Shown here: piece after piece, positions 57,047 through 64,000 of the stretch
How the letters are laid out: every line of letters starts with the position of its first letter
Numbering within the stretch: position 1 is the first letter of the stretch
Source: Candidatus Limnocylindrales bacterium
GTDB taxonomy: Bacteria > Desulfobacterota > Binatia > UBA1149 > CAITLU01
Assembly: GCA_035626395.1 (NCBI GenBank)
Contig: DASPNR010000042.1
Span: forward strand, 62,001-126,000
Direction of reading: 5' to 3'
DNA: 64,000 bases
Program-made: the position numbers and the translations under genes
Notes under the pieces: generated by a model
Told to the model about the DNA's origin: nothing
What the model saw: only the letters and a program-made list of their open reading frames with translations
The model's database searches: none

Positions 57047-57497
57047 GGGTGTAATCCCTCCGGCCTTGTCAGTAACAAGAAGCGTGCCGGCAGTGTCCGC
57101 CCTGGGACATGTCTCAGGTTGAAGCGCCTGCAAGCCGGCTTCGCCGCCTCCATTGCGCCTCACGGTCTTCGTCCGAACCGTCAACAAAGCGTCGATCACG
57201 CTGAAATCGTTACTTTTTTATCGGCATCAAAAATGACGGCGAAGTCCGCAGTCTAGCTGCAAAATCCACCATGTTGCGCTCGCTGGGACAGCCGCGGGAG
57301 AAGGCCCGGCAAGTCTGGTCCAGCCGTGCGGCCCTGCAATAGGCACCCATTGCATTGCAGACACGCGACTATCCCGGAGCCCGACACCCCCGAGCAGCCG
57401 GAGTTTCAACCTTCGTCACCGTCGGCGGTTTGACTCATCTCACGTGGGAAGACTATAGGACGTGCAGCGTCGTTCATTTTTTTGAGTTGGAGGGACC
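57047..57497. other. Divergent intergenic region, ~450 bases
   Basis: It lies between the small conserved gene (minus) and the TetR gene (plus). It is less GC-rich than the surroundings in places, with a run of T (around 57210) and a GCGTCGATCACGC short palindrome near 57190. Apart from the plus-strand promoter at 57430-57459 I see no coding content; a minus-strand promoter is expected but not clear. Confidence 0.5.
57430..57459 (+). promoter_or_regulatory. Sigma-70-type promoter for the TetR regulator
   Basis: TTGACT at 57430-57435 and TATAGG at 57454-57459, with an 18-base spacer, 38 bases before the start codon. The -35 matches 5/6 and the -10 4/6. A start of transcription near 57466 would give a leader of about 32 bases. 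Confidence 0.65.
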
Positions 57498-58136
57498 TTG
57501 GCGGGAGTCGTTGAAGAGAAGAAGCTCAGCCGCAAGGAACGCGAGCTTCAGTTTCGCCTCAATCTCGTGCTGGATGCGGCGGAGGAGATTTTCGCCGACA
57601 CGTCCTTTGCGGGCGCTTCGGTCGAGGACATCGCTCAGCGAGCCGAGATCTCGGTCGGCACGCTGTACAATTTGTTTCGCTCCAAAGAGGACTTGTACCG
57701 GGCGATGGTCTCACGCGCCCAGAACATGTTCTTCGACCGGATGGTCGAGCGTCTGGACGAAGCGCGGGGACCTCGCGACAAGATCGTCGCGTCGGTCTCG
57801 TACTACTTCGAGCACTTCCACCGCTACGCCCGCCATTTCCGCCTCTACATGTCGGCCACCAACGGCTTTCAGTGGGAGCTGCGCAACAAGCTGGTCGGTG
57901 AGGCGCTGGAGCGCCAGAACCAGTTCGTCCGCCGCATCACCGATGTCTGCCAGGAGGGGCTCGACAAGGGCATCTTCAAGCGCGGCGTTTCGGCGGAGCT
58001 GCTGGCGGCGGTCATCCTCGGTGTACCGCATCCGTTCCTGAACGCCTGGCTGGAGCGAGAGAACATCGACTTGATGAGCCTGCTTCCGCACGCGTTGACC
58101 ATCGTCGATCGCATTCTCGGCACCGACGAACACTAG
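57498..58136 (+). CDS. TetR/AcrR family transcriptional regulator
   Basis: A 212-residue protein with an N-terminal helix-turn-helix (VLDAAEEIFADTSFAGASVE, then AQRAEISVGTLYNLFRSKED). A ligand-binding helical domain follows, as in TetR dimers that leave their operator when a small molecule binds. The start is TTG, because GGAGGGA lies directly upstream and no other start in the frame has a site. A sigma-70 promoter precedes it. No efflux or enzyme gene adjoins it, so its target is not evident; the divergently placed conserved gene at 56396-57046 is one candidate. Confidence 0.9.
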   Translation: MAGVVEEKKLSRKERELQFRLNLVLDAAEEIFADTSFAGASVEDIAQRAEISVGTLYNLFRSKEDLYRAMVSRAQNMFFDRMVERLDEARGPRDKIVASVSYYFEHFHRYARHFRLYMSATNGFQWELRNKLVGEALERQNQFVRRITDVCQEGLDKGIFKRGVSAELLAAVILGVPHPFLNAWLERENIDLMSLLPHALTIVDRILGTDEH

Positions 58137-58278
58137 AGAGGTCGCCTCCGGCGACGACCCGAGGACGCCGGCGGACCGGCGCCGTCGGGCGCGCGTCCCG
58201 CCTCCACGGCCTGCGGACAGGCTGTTACGGCGGGTTGAGGCGGCGCGGCGGACGGGACATCCTAGGCGACCTTTGAAC

Positions 58279-58375
<97 letters not shown>

Positions 58376-58427
58376 AGAATACGGACGGCGCCGCCGCCGG
58401 ACTCCAATCGAACCGAGGAAAGACGGC

Positions 58428-59249
58428 TTGAAACAGCGAACCCTCGCCCGTTGGGGCCTTGCCGGTCTTCTGTTGGTGGCGGGCTGTTCAGCGTCCCAGG
58501 ACCACGAGATGTTGCCGGGTTCGCGCCGTACGGGCACGTCGGACGCTCCGGCCTTCTTCTCCCAATCGACCGACTACGGCTACAGGTACGCGCATAACTG
58601 GGTGAACCGTCCCTGCTTCACCATCGACCTGCCGGGACATAACTGGAAGCTGCAGTCGGCCACTCCGGATTTCGTCATGTGGAACCGTGGCGACCACACG
58701 CTCAAGGTCTACCTGACCGACAACCGCGTTTCGGCTTTTGCCGTTGCCGGCATGGATGCCGAGCAGGCGCTGCGCGCGTTCATCGGCTTCGAGCTCGACT
58801 ACATCAAGCCCAAGTTTGATCACGACTACTCGCCGCCGCCGATCATCAACGTCGGCGCCAACGGCATGTATGCGCTGTGGCAATGGGAAGGCCGCGGCGG
58901 CCGCCGCGCCGGCGTCGGCCGCGCGCAGCCTGCCGACCAGCGACACACCATCATCAGCCTCTGGATCGATCCGTTTGTGCTCAGCTTCGACTGGGCCACC
59001 GCCAACATCACCAAGCCCGACACCAGCATTGAGGTCCAGGAGATCCTGGAGACGCTGCAGTTCTATCCGGAGTGCTTCGCCTCCATGCGCAGCGGCGAGA
59101 CGTGGGTGGCGCCGCCCGAGGAAGAGCCGGTGATGTCGCCGCCGGATGCGCTGCCGTCGACCGACGATGCCGGCACCGCGCCGCCATCGCTGCCGCCGCC
59201 GTCTCCGATGCCGAGCACACCACCGCCGAGCACGTACCAGAACTACTGA
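58428..59249 (+). CDS. Predicted lipoprotein of unknown function
   Basis: A 273-residue protein with a lipoprotein signal (LAGLLLVAGC, Cys about residue 20). The mature part has YGYRYAHNWVNRPCFTIDLP, WNRGDHTLKVYLTDN and ISLWIDPFVLSFDWATANIT, a beta-rich domain I do not recognise. The last 50 residues are Pro/Ser/Thr-rich. The start is TTG at 58428, preceded by GAGGAAAG; no ATG gives a complete signal peptide. It stands alone between tRNA-Ser(GCU) and tRNA-Arg. Confidence 0.72.
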   Translation: MKQRTLARWGLAGLLLVAGCSASQDHEMLPGSRRTGTSDAPAFFSQSTDYGYRYAHNWVNRPCFTIDLPGHNWKLQSATPDFVMWNRGDHTLKVYLTDNRVSAFAVAGMDAEQALRAFIGFELDYIKPKFDHDYSPPPIINVGANGMYALWQWEGRGGRRAGVGRAQPADQRHTIISLWIDPFVLSFDWATANITKPDTSIEVQEILETLQFYPECFASMRSGETWVAPPEEEPVMSPPDALPSTDDAGTAPPSLPPPSPMPSTPPPSTYQNY

Positions 59250-59259
59250 CGCCCGCATC

Positions 59260-59290
59260 GGGGTCAGGTCTTGCATCTGAGCATTTGAGA
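59260..59290. other. Possible transposon-associated repeat remnant
   Basis: GGGGTCAGGTCTTGCATCTG followed by AGCATTTGAGA. From memory, GGGGTCAGGTCTTGCA-type sequences flank IS200-like/RAYT transposase genes in many GC-rich bacteria. There is no transposase nearby, so this would be a fragment. Confidence 0.25.
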
Positions 59291-59360
59291 CATGGCCGCG
59301 CAGGCGGAGCGGAAGTTGCGCCTCTGCTCCTCCGTCGTTATAAACCGGCGTCTTTCTTAC

Positions 59361-59433
59361 GCGCCCGTAGCTCAATGGATAGAGCACCAGACTACGGATC
59401 TGGGGGTTACAAGTTCGACTCTTGTCGGGCGCG
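59361..59433 (+). tRNA. tRNA-Arg(ACG)
   Basis: Acceptor stem GCGCCCG/CGGGCGC and discriminator G; CCA is not encoded. The anticodon loop CTACGGA (anticodon ACG, with A34 expected to become inosine) is closed by CCAGA/TCTGG. D loop AGCTCAATGGATAGAGC and T arm ACAAG-TTCGACT-CTTGT fit. It reads CGU, CGC and CGA codons. Confidence 0.96.
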
Positions 59434-59561
59434 CTCTCTTTCTTCCCACGAATAATCCCGCAGCTTGGGCGTCTGCTCCTCGACCATCGGGGGCGTTGAC
59501 AGCGTCGCTGCCGGCGGCACAGTGGAAATGCGGCGTTGACGCGCTGCTGGAGATTTCGAGC

Positions 59562-59870
59562 ATGATTGCACTCCGTCCAAGTGGCGCGACGCTCGCCGTC
59601 GCGATGACGTTTCTGATCGCGGGCCTCATCAGCCCGGCGCAGGCCGCCGATCCCAAGCTCGATGCCGCCAACGAGCAGGTCGCGGCCGCCATCGCGAATC
59701 TCGAGTCCACCGATCTTCCCGACACAAAGGGACAGCGCTGCCGCAAGCAGGCCGACAAGGCCGTACGGCAGCTGAAAAAAGCTCAGGCGACCATTGCCAA
59801 GGCGAAGGCCTGCCAGGACGGCACGGCACCGGCTGAGAAATCGAACAGGAAAGGGCGCCGCGCGCGATAG
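59562..59870 (+). CDS. Small exported protein of unknown function
   Basis: A 102-residue protein with a signal peptide (TLAVAMTFLIAGLISPAQA, cleavage near residue 30). The short mature chain is Ala/Lys-rich: LDAANEQVAAAIANLESTDL, RCRKQADKAVRQLKKAQATI and two Cys. It looks like a small helical exported or periplasmic protein. The ATG used sits just before IALRPSGATL; an upstream in-frame extension overlaps tRNA-Arg and was rejected. A second exported basic protein follows after 41 bases. Confidence 0.6.
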   Translation: MIALRPSGATLAVAMTFLIAGLISPAQAADPKLDAANEQVAAAIANLESTDLPDTKGQRCRKQADKAVRQLKKAQATIAKAKACQDGTAPAEKSNRKGRRAR

Positions 59871-59911
59871 CCACGCGCCGCGCCGCGAGCCCGCCCGATC
59901 AGGAGCCCATC

Positions 59912-60484
59912 ATGCAAAGCATCAACATCTTTCTGACGCTCCTCCCATCGCTTCTCGCGCTGACGCTGGTCGTCGCTCCGGCAAGTGCGGAGAAGGGCGG
60001 CAAGGGCGCGGACAAGCACGCCGAGAAGCAGCGTCAGAAGGCTCAGCACGAGCATCAGAAGCGCGAGCAGAAGCTGGATCACGAATACCAGAAGCGCGAG
60101 CACAAGGCCGAGCACGAGTATCAGAAACGCGAGCAGAAGGCCGAGCACGAGTACATGAAGCGCGAGCAGAAGGCGGCCAAATTCCGCGACGACCAGCGCT
60201 CGCGCGTGGTCAGCTACTACCGCGAGCGCTACGCCGACGGCCGCGACTGCCCGCCAGGCCTGCGCAAGAAGAACAACGGCTGCCAGCCGCCCGGACATGC
60301 CAAGCGCTACTCGGTCGGCCGTGCACTCAGCGGCGACGTCTCGCTGTATCCGCTGCCGCAGGATCTGATCGTCGGCCTGTCGCCGCCGCCTCCCGGCTTC
60401 GCCTACGGCTTCATCGACGGAGACGTGGTGCTGTACGAGGTGCCGACGCGAGTCGTCGTCGACGTCGTCGTCGTGCCGTTCTGA
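59912..60484 (+). CDS. Exported protein with charged coiled-coil repeats and RcnB-like domain
   Basis: A 190-residue protein. The signal peptide ends near VAPASA. Residues about 35-90 are charged 11-residue repeats of the form HEYQKREQKAE (four to five copies), a single alpha-helix or coiled coil. The C-terminal part has CPPGLRKKNNGCQPPGHAKR followed by VGRALSGDVSLYPLPQDLIV and PGFAYGFIDGDVVLYE. This resembles the RcnB family, periplasmic proteins linked to nickel/cobalt homeostasis in Escherichia coli. Metal function is not shown by the sequence. It lies between the small exported protein and fumarase. Confidence 0.75.
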   Translation: MQSINIFLTLLPSLLALTLVVAPASAEKGGKGADKHAEKQRQKAQHEHQKREQKLDHEYQKREHKAEHEYQKREQKAEHEYMKREQKAAKFRDDQRSRVVSYYRERYADGRDCPPGLRKKNNGCQPPGHAKRYSVGRALSGDVSLYPLPQDLIVGLSPPPPGFAYGFIDGDVVLYEVPTRVVVDVVVVPF

Positions 60485-60571
60485 CCCGGCCGGCAGCCGA
60501 GGATCCCGCGACGGCGTCCGAGGATCCCGGGACGACGTGCCTTCCCTGACGAGGCTGGTATACACGCGCCG

Positions 60572-62212
60572 ATGAAGGCGCCCGACTTCGTGTACCAGGA
60601 TCCGTTCCCGCTCGGCCAGGACACCACCGAGTATCGTCTGCTCACGCACGAGTTCGTCTCGCAGTCGCAGCTCGACGGCGAGCCGGTGCTCAAGGTCGAG
60701 CCGGAGGCGCTCAGCTACCTTGCGCACCAGGCGCTGCGCGACTGCTCGTTCCTGCTGCGCGAAAAGCACCTCCGACAGGTCGCGGCCATCCTCGAGGACG
60801 GGCAGGCCTCCGACAACGACCGCTACGTGGCGCTGACGATGCTGCGCAACGCCGAGGTAGCCGCGGAAGGCATCCTGCCGTTTTGCCAGGACACCGGCAC
60901 CGCCACGATCATCGGCAAGAAAGGGCAGCGCGTCTGGACCGGCGCCGACGATGCCGAGCATCTGTCGCGCGGCGTCTACCGCACCTACGCGGAGGAAAAC
61001 CTGCGCTACTCGCAGAACGCGCCGCTCGACATGTTCCAGGAGGTCAACACCGGGACCAATCTGCCGGCGCAGATCGACCTGTATGCCACGCCCGGAGACA
61101 GCTACGACTTCCTCTTCGTGGCCAAGGGCGGCGGCTCGGCCAACAAGACGTTCCTGTTCCAGGAGACGCGCGCGCTGCTGACGCCCGAGGGCCTGGCGCG
61201 GTTCTTCGAAGACAAGGTTCGCATGCTCGGCACCGCGGCGTGCCCGCCGTACCACCTCGTCTTCGTCATCGGCGGAACCTCGGCGGAGGCGTGTCTGAAG
61301 ACGGTCAAGCTCGCGTCGGCCAAATACCTCGACTCACTGCCGACCACCGGCAACGAGCATGGCCGCGCCTTCCGCGACCTCGAGGTCGAAAAGCTCGTCC
61401 TCGACATCGCGCAGCGCTCGGGCATCGGCGCGCAGTTCGGAGGCAAGTACTTCGCGCTCGACGTGCGCGTGGTGCGTCTGCCGCGTCACGGTGCCTCCTG
61501 CCCGGTGGGCGTGGGCGTGTCGTGCTCGGCGGATCGCAACATCAAGGGCCGCATCGACGCGCGAGGCGTCTGGCTCGAGCGTTTGGAGACGAATCCGGGC
61601 CGCTTCATCCCCGAGCACCTTCGCGTCATCAAGGAAGAAGGCACCGTCGCCATCGACCTCGACCGGCCGATGAAGGAAGTCCTGGCGCAACTGACCCGCC
61701 ATCCGGTCACGACGCGCCTGTCGCTCACAGGAACGCTGATCGTCGCGCGCGACATCGCGCACGCCAGGCTCAAGGAGCGGCTCGACCGCGGCGAGGATCT
61801 GCCTTCCTACTTCAAAGACCATCCGATCTACTACGCGGGTCCGGCCAAGACGCCCAAGGGTATGCCGTCGGGATCGTTCGGGCCGACCACCGCCGGACGC
61901 ATGGATTCCTACGTCGATGCGTTCCAGCGCTGCGGCGCCTCGCTGGTCATGCTGGCCAAGGGCAATCGCAGTCCGGCGGTGACCGAGGCGTGCAGGAAGC
62001 ATGGGGGCTTCTACCTCGGCTCCATCGGCGGCCCGGCCGCCATCCTGGCCAAGGAGAACATCAAGAAGGTGGAGGTGGTCGACTTCGCCGAGCTCGGGAT
62101 GGAGGCGGTCTGGAAGATCCAGGTCGAGGACTTTCCCGCGTTCATTCTCATCGATGACAAGGGCAACGACTTCTTCCGCTGCCAGCCGCAGGCCGTTCCC
62201 AAGCCGTCCTGA
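60572..62212 (+). CDS. Class I fumarate hydratase (iron-sulfur)
   Basis: A 546-residue class I fumarase with both domains. N-terminal motifs are [35 protein letters not shown] and [12 protein letters not shown]. Cys of the 4Fe-4S cluster are expected in PFCQDTGT, the [11 protein letters not shown] region and [13 protein letters not shown]. The C-terminal domain has [20 protein letters not shown] and [17 protein letters not shown], as in FumA. The enzyme interconverts fumarate and malate in the TCA cycle and is oxygen-sensitive. It could also be the tartrate dehydratase-like branch, but the full-length FumA-type layout favours fumarase. Confidence 0.92.
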   Translation: MKAPDFVYQDPFPLGQDTTEYRLLTHEFVSQSQLDGEPVLKVEPEALSYLAHQALRDCSFLLREKHLRQVAAILEDGQASDNDRYVALTMLRNAEVAAEGILPFCQDTGTATIIGKKGQRVWTGADDAEHLSRGVYRTYAEENLRYSQNAPLDMFQEVNTGTNLPAQIDLYATPGDSYDFLFVAKGGGSANKTFLFQETRALLTPEGLARFFEDKVRMLGTAACPPYHLVFVIGGTSAEACLKTVKLASAKYLDSLPTTGNEHGRAFRDLEVEKLVLDIAQRSGIGAQFGGKYFALDVRVVRLPRHGASCPVGVGVSCSADRNIKGRIDARGVWLERLETNPGRFIPEHLRVIKEEGTVAIDLDRPMKEVLAQLTRHPVTTRLSLTGTLIVARDIAHARLKERLDRGEDLPSYFKDHPIYYAGPAKTPKGMPSGSFGPTTAGRMDSYVDAFQRCGASLVMLAKGNRSPAVTEACRKHGGFYLGSIGGPAAILAKENIKKVEVVDFAELGMEAVWKIQVEDFPAFILIDDKGNDFFRCQPQAVPKPS

Positions 62213-62224
62213 AAACCGATTCCG

Positions 62225-62250
62225 GCCGCGAAGACGGCAACTTTCGCGGC
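62225..62250 (+). terminator. Hairpin downstream of fumarase
   Basis: GCCGCGAA (62225-62232) pairs with TTCGCGGC (62243-62250) around a 10-base loop, 12 bases after the stop. No U-tract, so terminator function is tentative. Confidence 0.3.
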
Positions 62251-62382
62251 GCGTCGGCGTCTAACCGTGAATCACGCACTGCTCCACCTCGGAAGGGGAG
62301 CGGGCAAGGACGATCGGCCGGGGCGCTTGGAGCCAATGGTGCCGGCCCTCGGTTCCTGGCATTCAGGAGGATGTAAGAGGAG

Positions 62383-63552
62383 ATGAAGCGCTGCAGTCGA
62401 TTCGCGCGCATGGCCGCCGCCGGCATCGCTCTGTTTGCATCGCTGTCGGTCGGTGCCTGCGACCAGACGCGTGCGGAGCCCGCGGCTCGACATGAAGCTG
62501 CCGTGGCGGCAGCCGCTCCAAGGACGGACCGCATGAAAGAGTTCAAGAAGCCTTCCGATCAAGAGCTGAAGTCCCAGCTCGACCCGCTTCAGTACAAGGT
62601 CACGCAGCACGAAGGCACAGAGCCGCCGTTCCGCAACGAGTATTGGGACAACAAGCAGGACGGGATCTACGTCGACGTGGTTTCGGGCGAACCGCTGTTC
62701 AGCTCGCTCGACAAGTTCGATTCGGGCACGGGCTGGCCGAGCTTCACCAAGCCGCTGGAGCCGGCCAACATCACCGAGAACACCGACTACAAGCTGCTCT
62801 ACCCGCGCACCGAAATCCGCTCCAAGCACGCCGACTCGCATCTCGGCCACGTCTTCAACGACGGGCCTGCGCCCACGGGCCTGCGCTACTGCATGAACTC
62901 GGCGGCGCTGCGCTTCATTCCCGTCGAGAAGCTCGAAGAGGAGGGCTACGCCGAGTACCTGCCGCTGTTCGGCAAGACGGCTAGCGCCGGCGCCTCGGCG
63001 GCAACCGCCGCGGGTGATGCTGCCCCGGCCGCCTCAGCCGCGGCCAGCGCCGGCGGCAAGAGCGCCGCCTACGACGGCGAGTACGAGATCGCCACGGTCG
63101 CCGGCGGATGTTTCTGGGGTGTCGAGGAGCTCGTCCGGGCGCTGCCGGGCGTGGTGGAGACCGACGTCGGCTACACCGGCGGCACCGTTCCCAACGCCAC
63201 CTATCGCAATCACGAGGGCCACGCCGAGGCGGTGCGGATCAAGTTCGATCCGAACAAGATCAGCTACGAGGAGATTCTGCGCTTCTTCTTCCGCCTGCAC
63301 GACCCGACCACCAGGAACCGCCAGGGCAACGACATCGGCACCTCCTATCGGTCGGCGATCTTCTACCACGACGAGCGCCAGCGAGAGATCGCCGAGCGCG
63401 TCAAGAAGGAAGTGGACGCGTCGGGCAAGTGGAAGAACCCCGTGGTCACGGAGATCACCGCGGCCAGCGACTGGTGGACGGCCGAGGAGTACCACCAGGA
63501 CTACCTGCAAAAGAACCCGGGCGGATACACCTGCCACTGGGTCAGGGACTGA
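62383..63552 (+). CDS. Lipoprotein MsrB-MsrA fusion methionine sulfoxide reductase
   Basis: A 389-residue protein with a lipoprotein-type signal (FASLSVGAC, Cys about residue 28). The first enzyme domain is Msr[50 protein letters not shown] and the catalytic Cys in [13 protein letters not shown]. It lacks the CxxC zinc pairs, as zinc-free MsrB do. After an Ala/Gly linker comes Msr[20 protein letters not shown] with the catalytic Cys, [19 protein letters not shown] and [16 protein letters not shown]. It repairs oxidised Met in periplasmic proteins, probably needing a thioredoxin-like partner. Fusions in MsrA-MsrB order are also common; here the order is B-A. Confidence 0.95.
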   Translation: MKRCSRFARMAAAGIALFASLSVGACDQTRAEPAARHEAAVAAAAPRTDRMKEFKKPSDQELKSQLDPLQYKVTQHEGTEPPFRNEYWDNKQDGIYVDVVSGEPLFSSLDKFDSGTGWPSFTKPLEPANITENTDYKLLYPRTEIRSKHADSHLGHVFNDGPAPTGLRYCMNSAALRFIPVEKLEEEGYAEYLPLFGKTASAGASAATAAGDAAPAASAAASAGGKSAAYDGEYEIATVAGGCFWGVEELVRALPGVVETDVGYTGGTVPNATYRNHEGHAEAVRIKFDPNKISYEEILRFFFRLHDPTTRNRQGNDIGTSYRSAIFYHDERQREIAERVKKEVDASGKWKNPVVTEITAASDWWTAEEYHQDYLQKNPGGYTCHWVRD

Positions 63553-63586
63553 GCGAGCAGCAACGGCCATGCTCGCCGGCGCGCGA

Positions 63587-64000
63587 TCAACGCGCGCGCC
63601 GCTCCATCATCCAGCGTCGTTTCTCCAGCACGGCATCCACGTCGGCATCGAGCTCGGCCAGTCCCTGCTCGAGAGTGACGTCCTTTCGCACCATGCGCTC
63701 GGTGTGCAGCGTGATCTTGGAGGCGATGCGCTCCCACTCCGGGATCTTCGGCGTGGGCACCACGTGCTCGAGCTGGCGACGGAACGCGTCGGCCCTGGCA
63801 TCGCCGGCAAGCACCGGGTCGCTCCATGCGCTGCGCCGTGCGGGCAGGCTGCCGCTGGCACGGTAGAACTGTGCCTGCTGGGCCGGCTCCGCCAGGAACT
63901 CGAGCAGCTTCCAGGCCTGCTCCTTGCGCCTGCTGCTTGCGGCGATGCCGAGGCTGGCACCGCCTGCGAGCGAGATTGCGGGGGTGGCCGGATGCGGCGC
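63587..64000 (-). CDS. ABC transporter extracellular solute-binding protein, C-terminus (partial)
   Basis: The last 138 codons of a minus-strand gene that continues beyond the window. The C-terminal lobe has ISLAGGASLGIAASSRRKEQ, AWKLLEFLAEPAQQAQFYRA and a final LEQGLAELDADVDAVLEK helix. This is the hallmark of family 1 (maltose/sugar) solute-binding proteins. It is convergent with the MsrB-MsrA gene. Substrate cannot be told from this end. Confidence 0.85.
   Translation of the reverse strand, partial: APHPATPAISLAGGASLGIAASSRRKEQAWKLLEFLAEPAQQAQFYRASGSLPARRSAWSDPVLAGDARADAFRRQLEHVVPTPKIPEWERIASKITLHTERMVRKDVTLEQGLAELDADVDAVLEKRRWMMERRAR

Noticed and set aside
59292-59561. 90-residue N-terminal extension of the small exported protein
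   Set aside because: It overlaps tRNA-Arg(ACG), and the signal peptide starts at the internal ATG at 59562.

Overview
The window is very GC-rich, densely packed and bacterial. A Gram-negative organism of the broad deltaproteobacterial type (Myxococcota, Desulfobacterota or Candidatus Binatota) fits best. The reasons are several lipoproteins and signal-peptide proteins, a long RpoH-type sigma factor, DUF4215-like Cys-rich secreted proteins, and a conserved small protein of a type I associate with these lineages. The lineage is inference; no marker gene was compared.

Layout. 1-13.8 kb: housekeeping and envelope genes: partial NnrU, a glutathione transferase, rpoZ, an RpoH-like sigma factor, a CinA-type protein, an SRPBCC lipoprotein, engB overlapping a UbiA prenyltransferase, secA, argJ and a DedA-type protein. 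These are followed by a compact three-gene set of beta-lactamase-fold hydrolase, M15-like protein and glutamine-synthetase-like ligase. 14-19.4 kb (minus strand): a SWIM/SNF2 helicase, a lipoprotein and a GT4 glycosyltransferase. 19.6-37 kb: a secreted M23 peptidase with Cys-rich modules, two convergent wHTH-AAA regulators, a DUF1566 protein, a secreted metzincin-like metalloprotease and two overlapping, paralogous histidine kinases. 37-45 kb: a zinc alcohol dehydrogenase; a GT2 / Thr-tailed secreted protein / GT39-like membrane transferase operon that looks like a protein O-glycosylation cassette; then DUF1003 and another GT2. 45-50.3 kb: gatCAB (minus), YraN and serS. 50.3-54.5 kb: two paralogous secreted proteins, one carrying a ~394-residue acidic Cys-repeat insertion. 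54.6-64 kb: a second glutathione transferase, tRNA-Ser(UGA), a tandem repeat, a conserved small protein with an unusual hairpin-rich 3' region, a TetR regulator, tRNA-Ser(GCU), tRNA-Arg(ACG), small exported proteins, class I fumarase, an MsrB-MsrA lipoprotein and the C-terminus of a solute-binding protein.

How parts connect. Four secreted proteins (metalloprotease, Thr-tailed protein and the two paralogs near 50-54 kb) end in the same dockerin-like module of two related segments containing DAL..L..AVG, so they may share an attachment or sorting mechanism. The polyprenyl-phosphate-sugar-synthase-like GT2, the Thr-rich exported protein and the GT39-like transferase are translationally close and form a plausible donor, acceptor and transferase set. 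gatCAB, serS and two serine tRNAs lie within about 13 kb. Several genes start with GTG or TTG, and gene pairs often overlap by four bases (engB/UbiA, both kinases, gatC/gatA/gatB, Thr-tailed protein/GT39).
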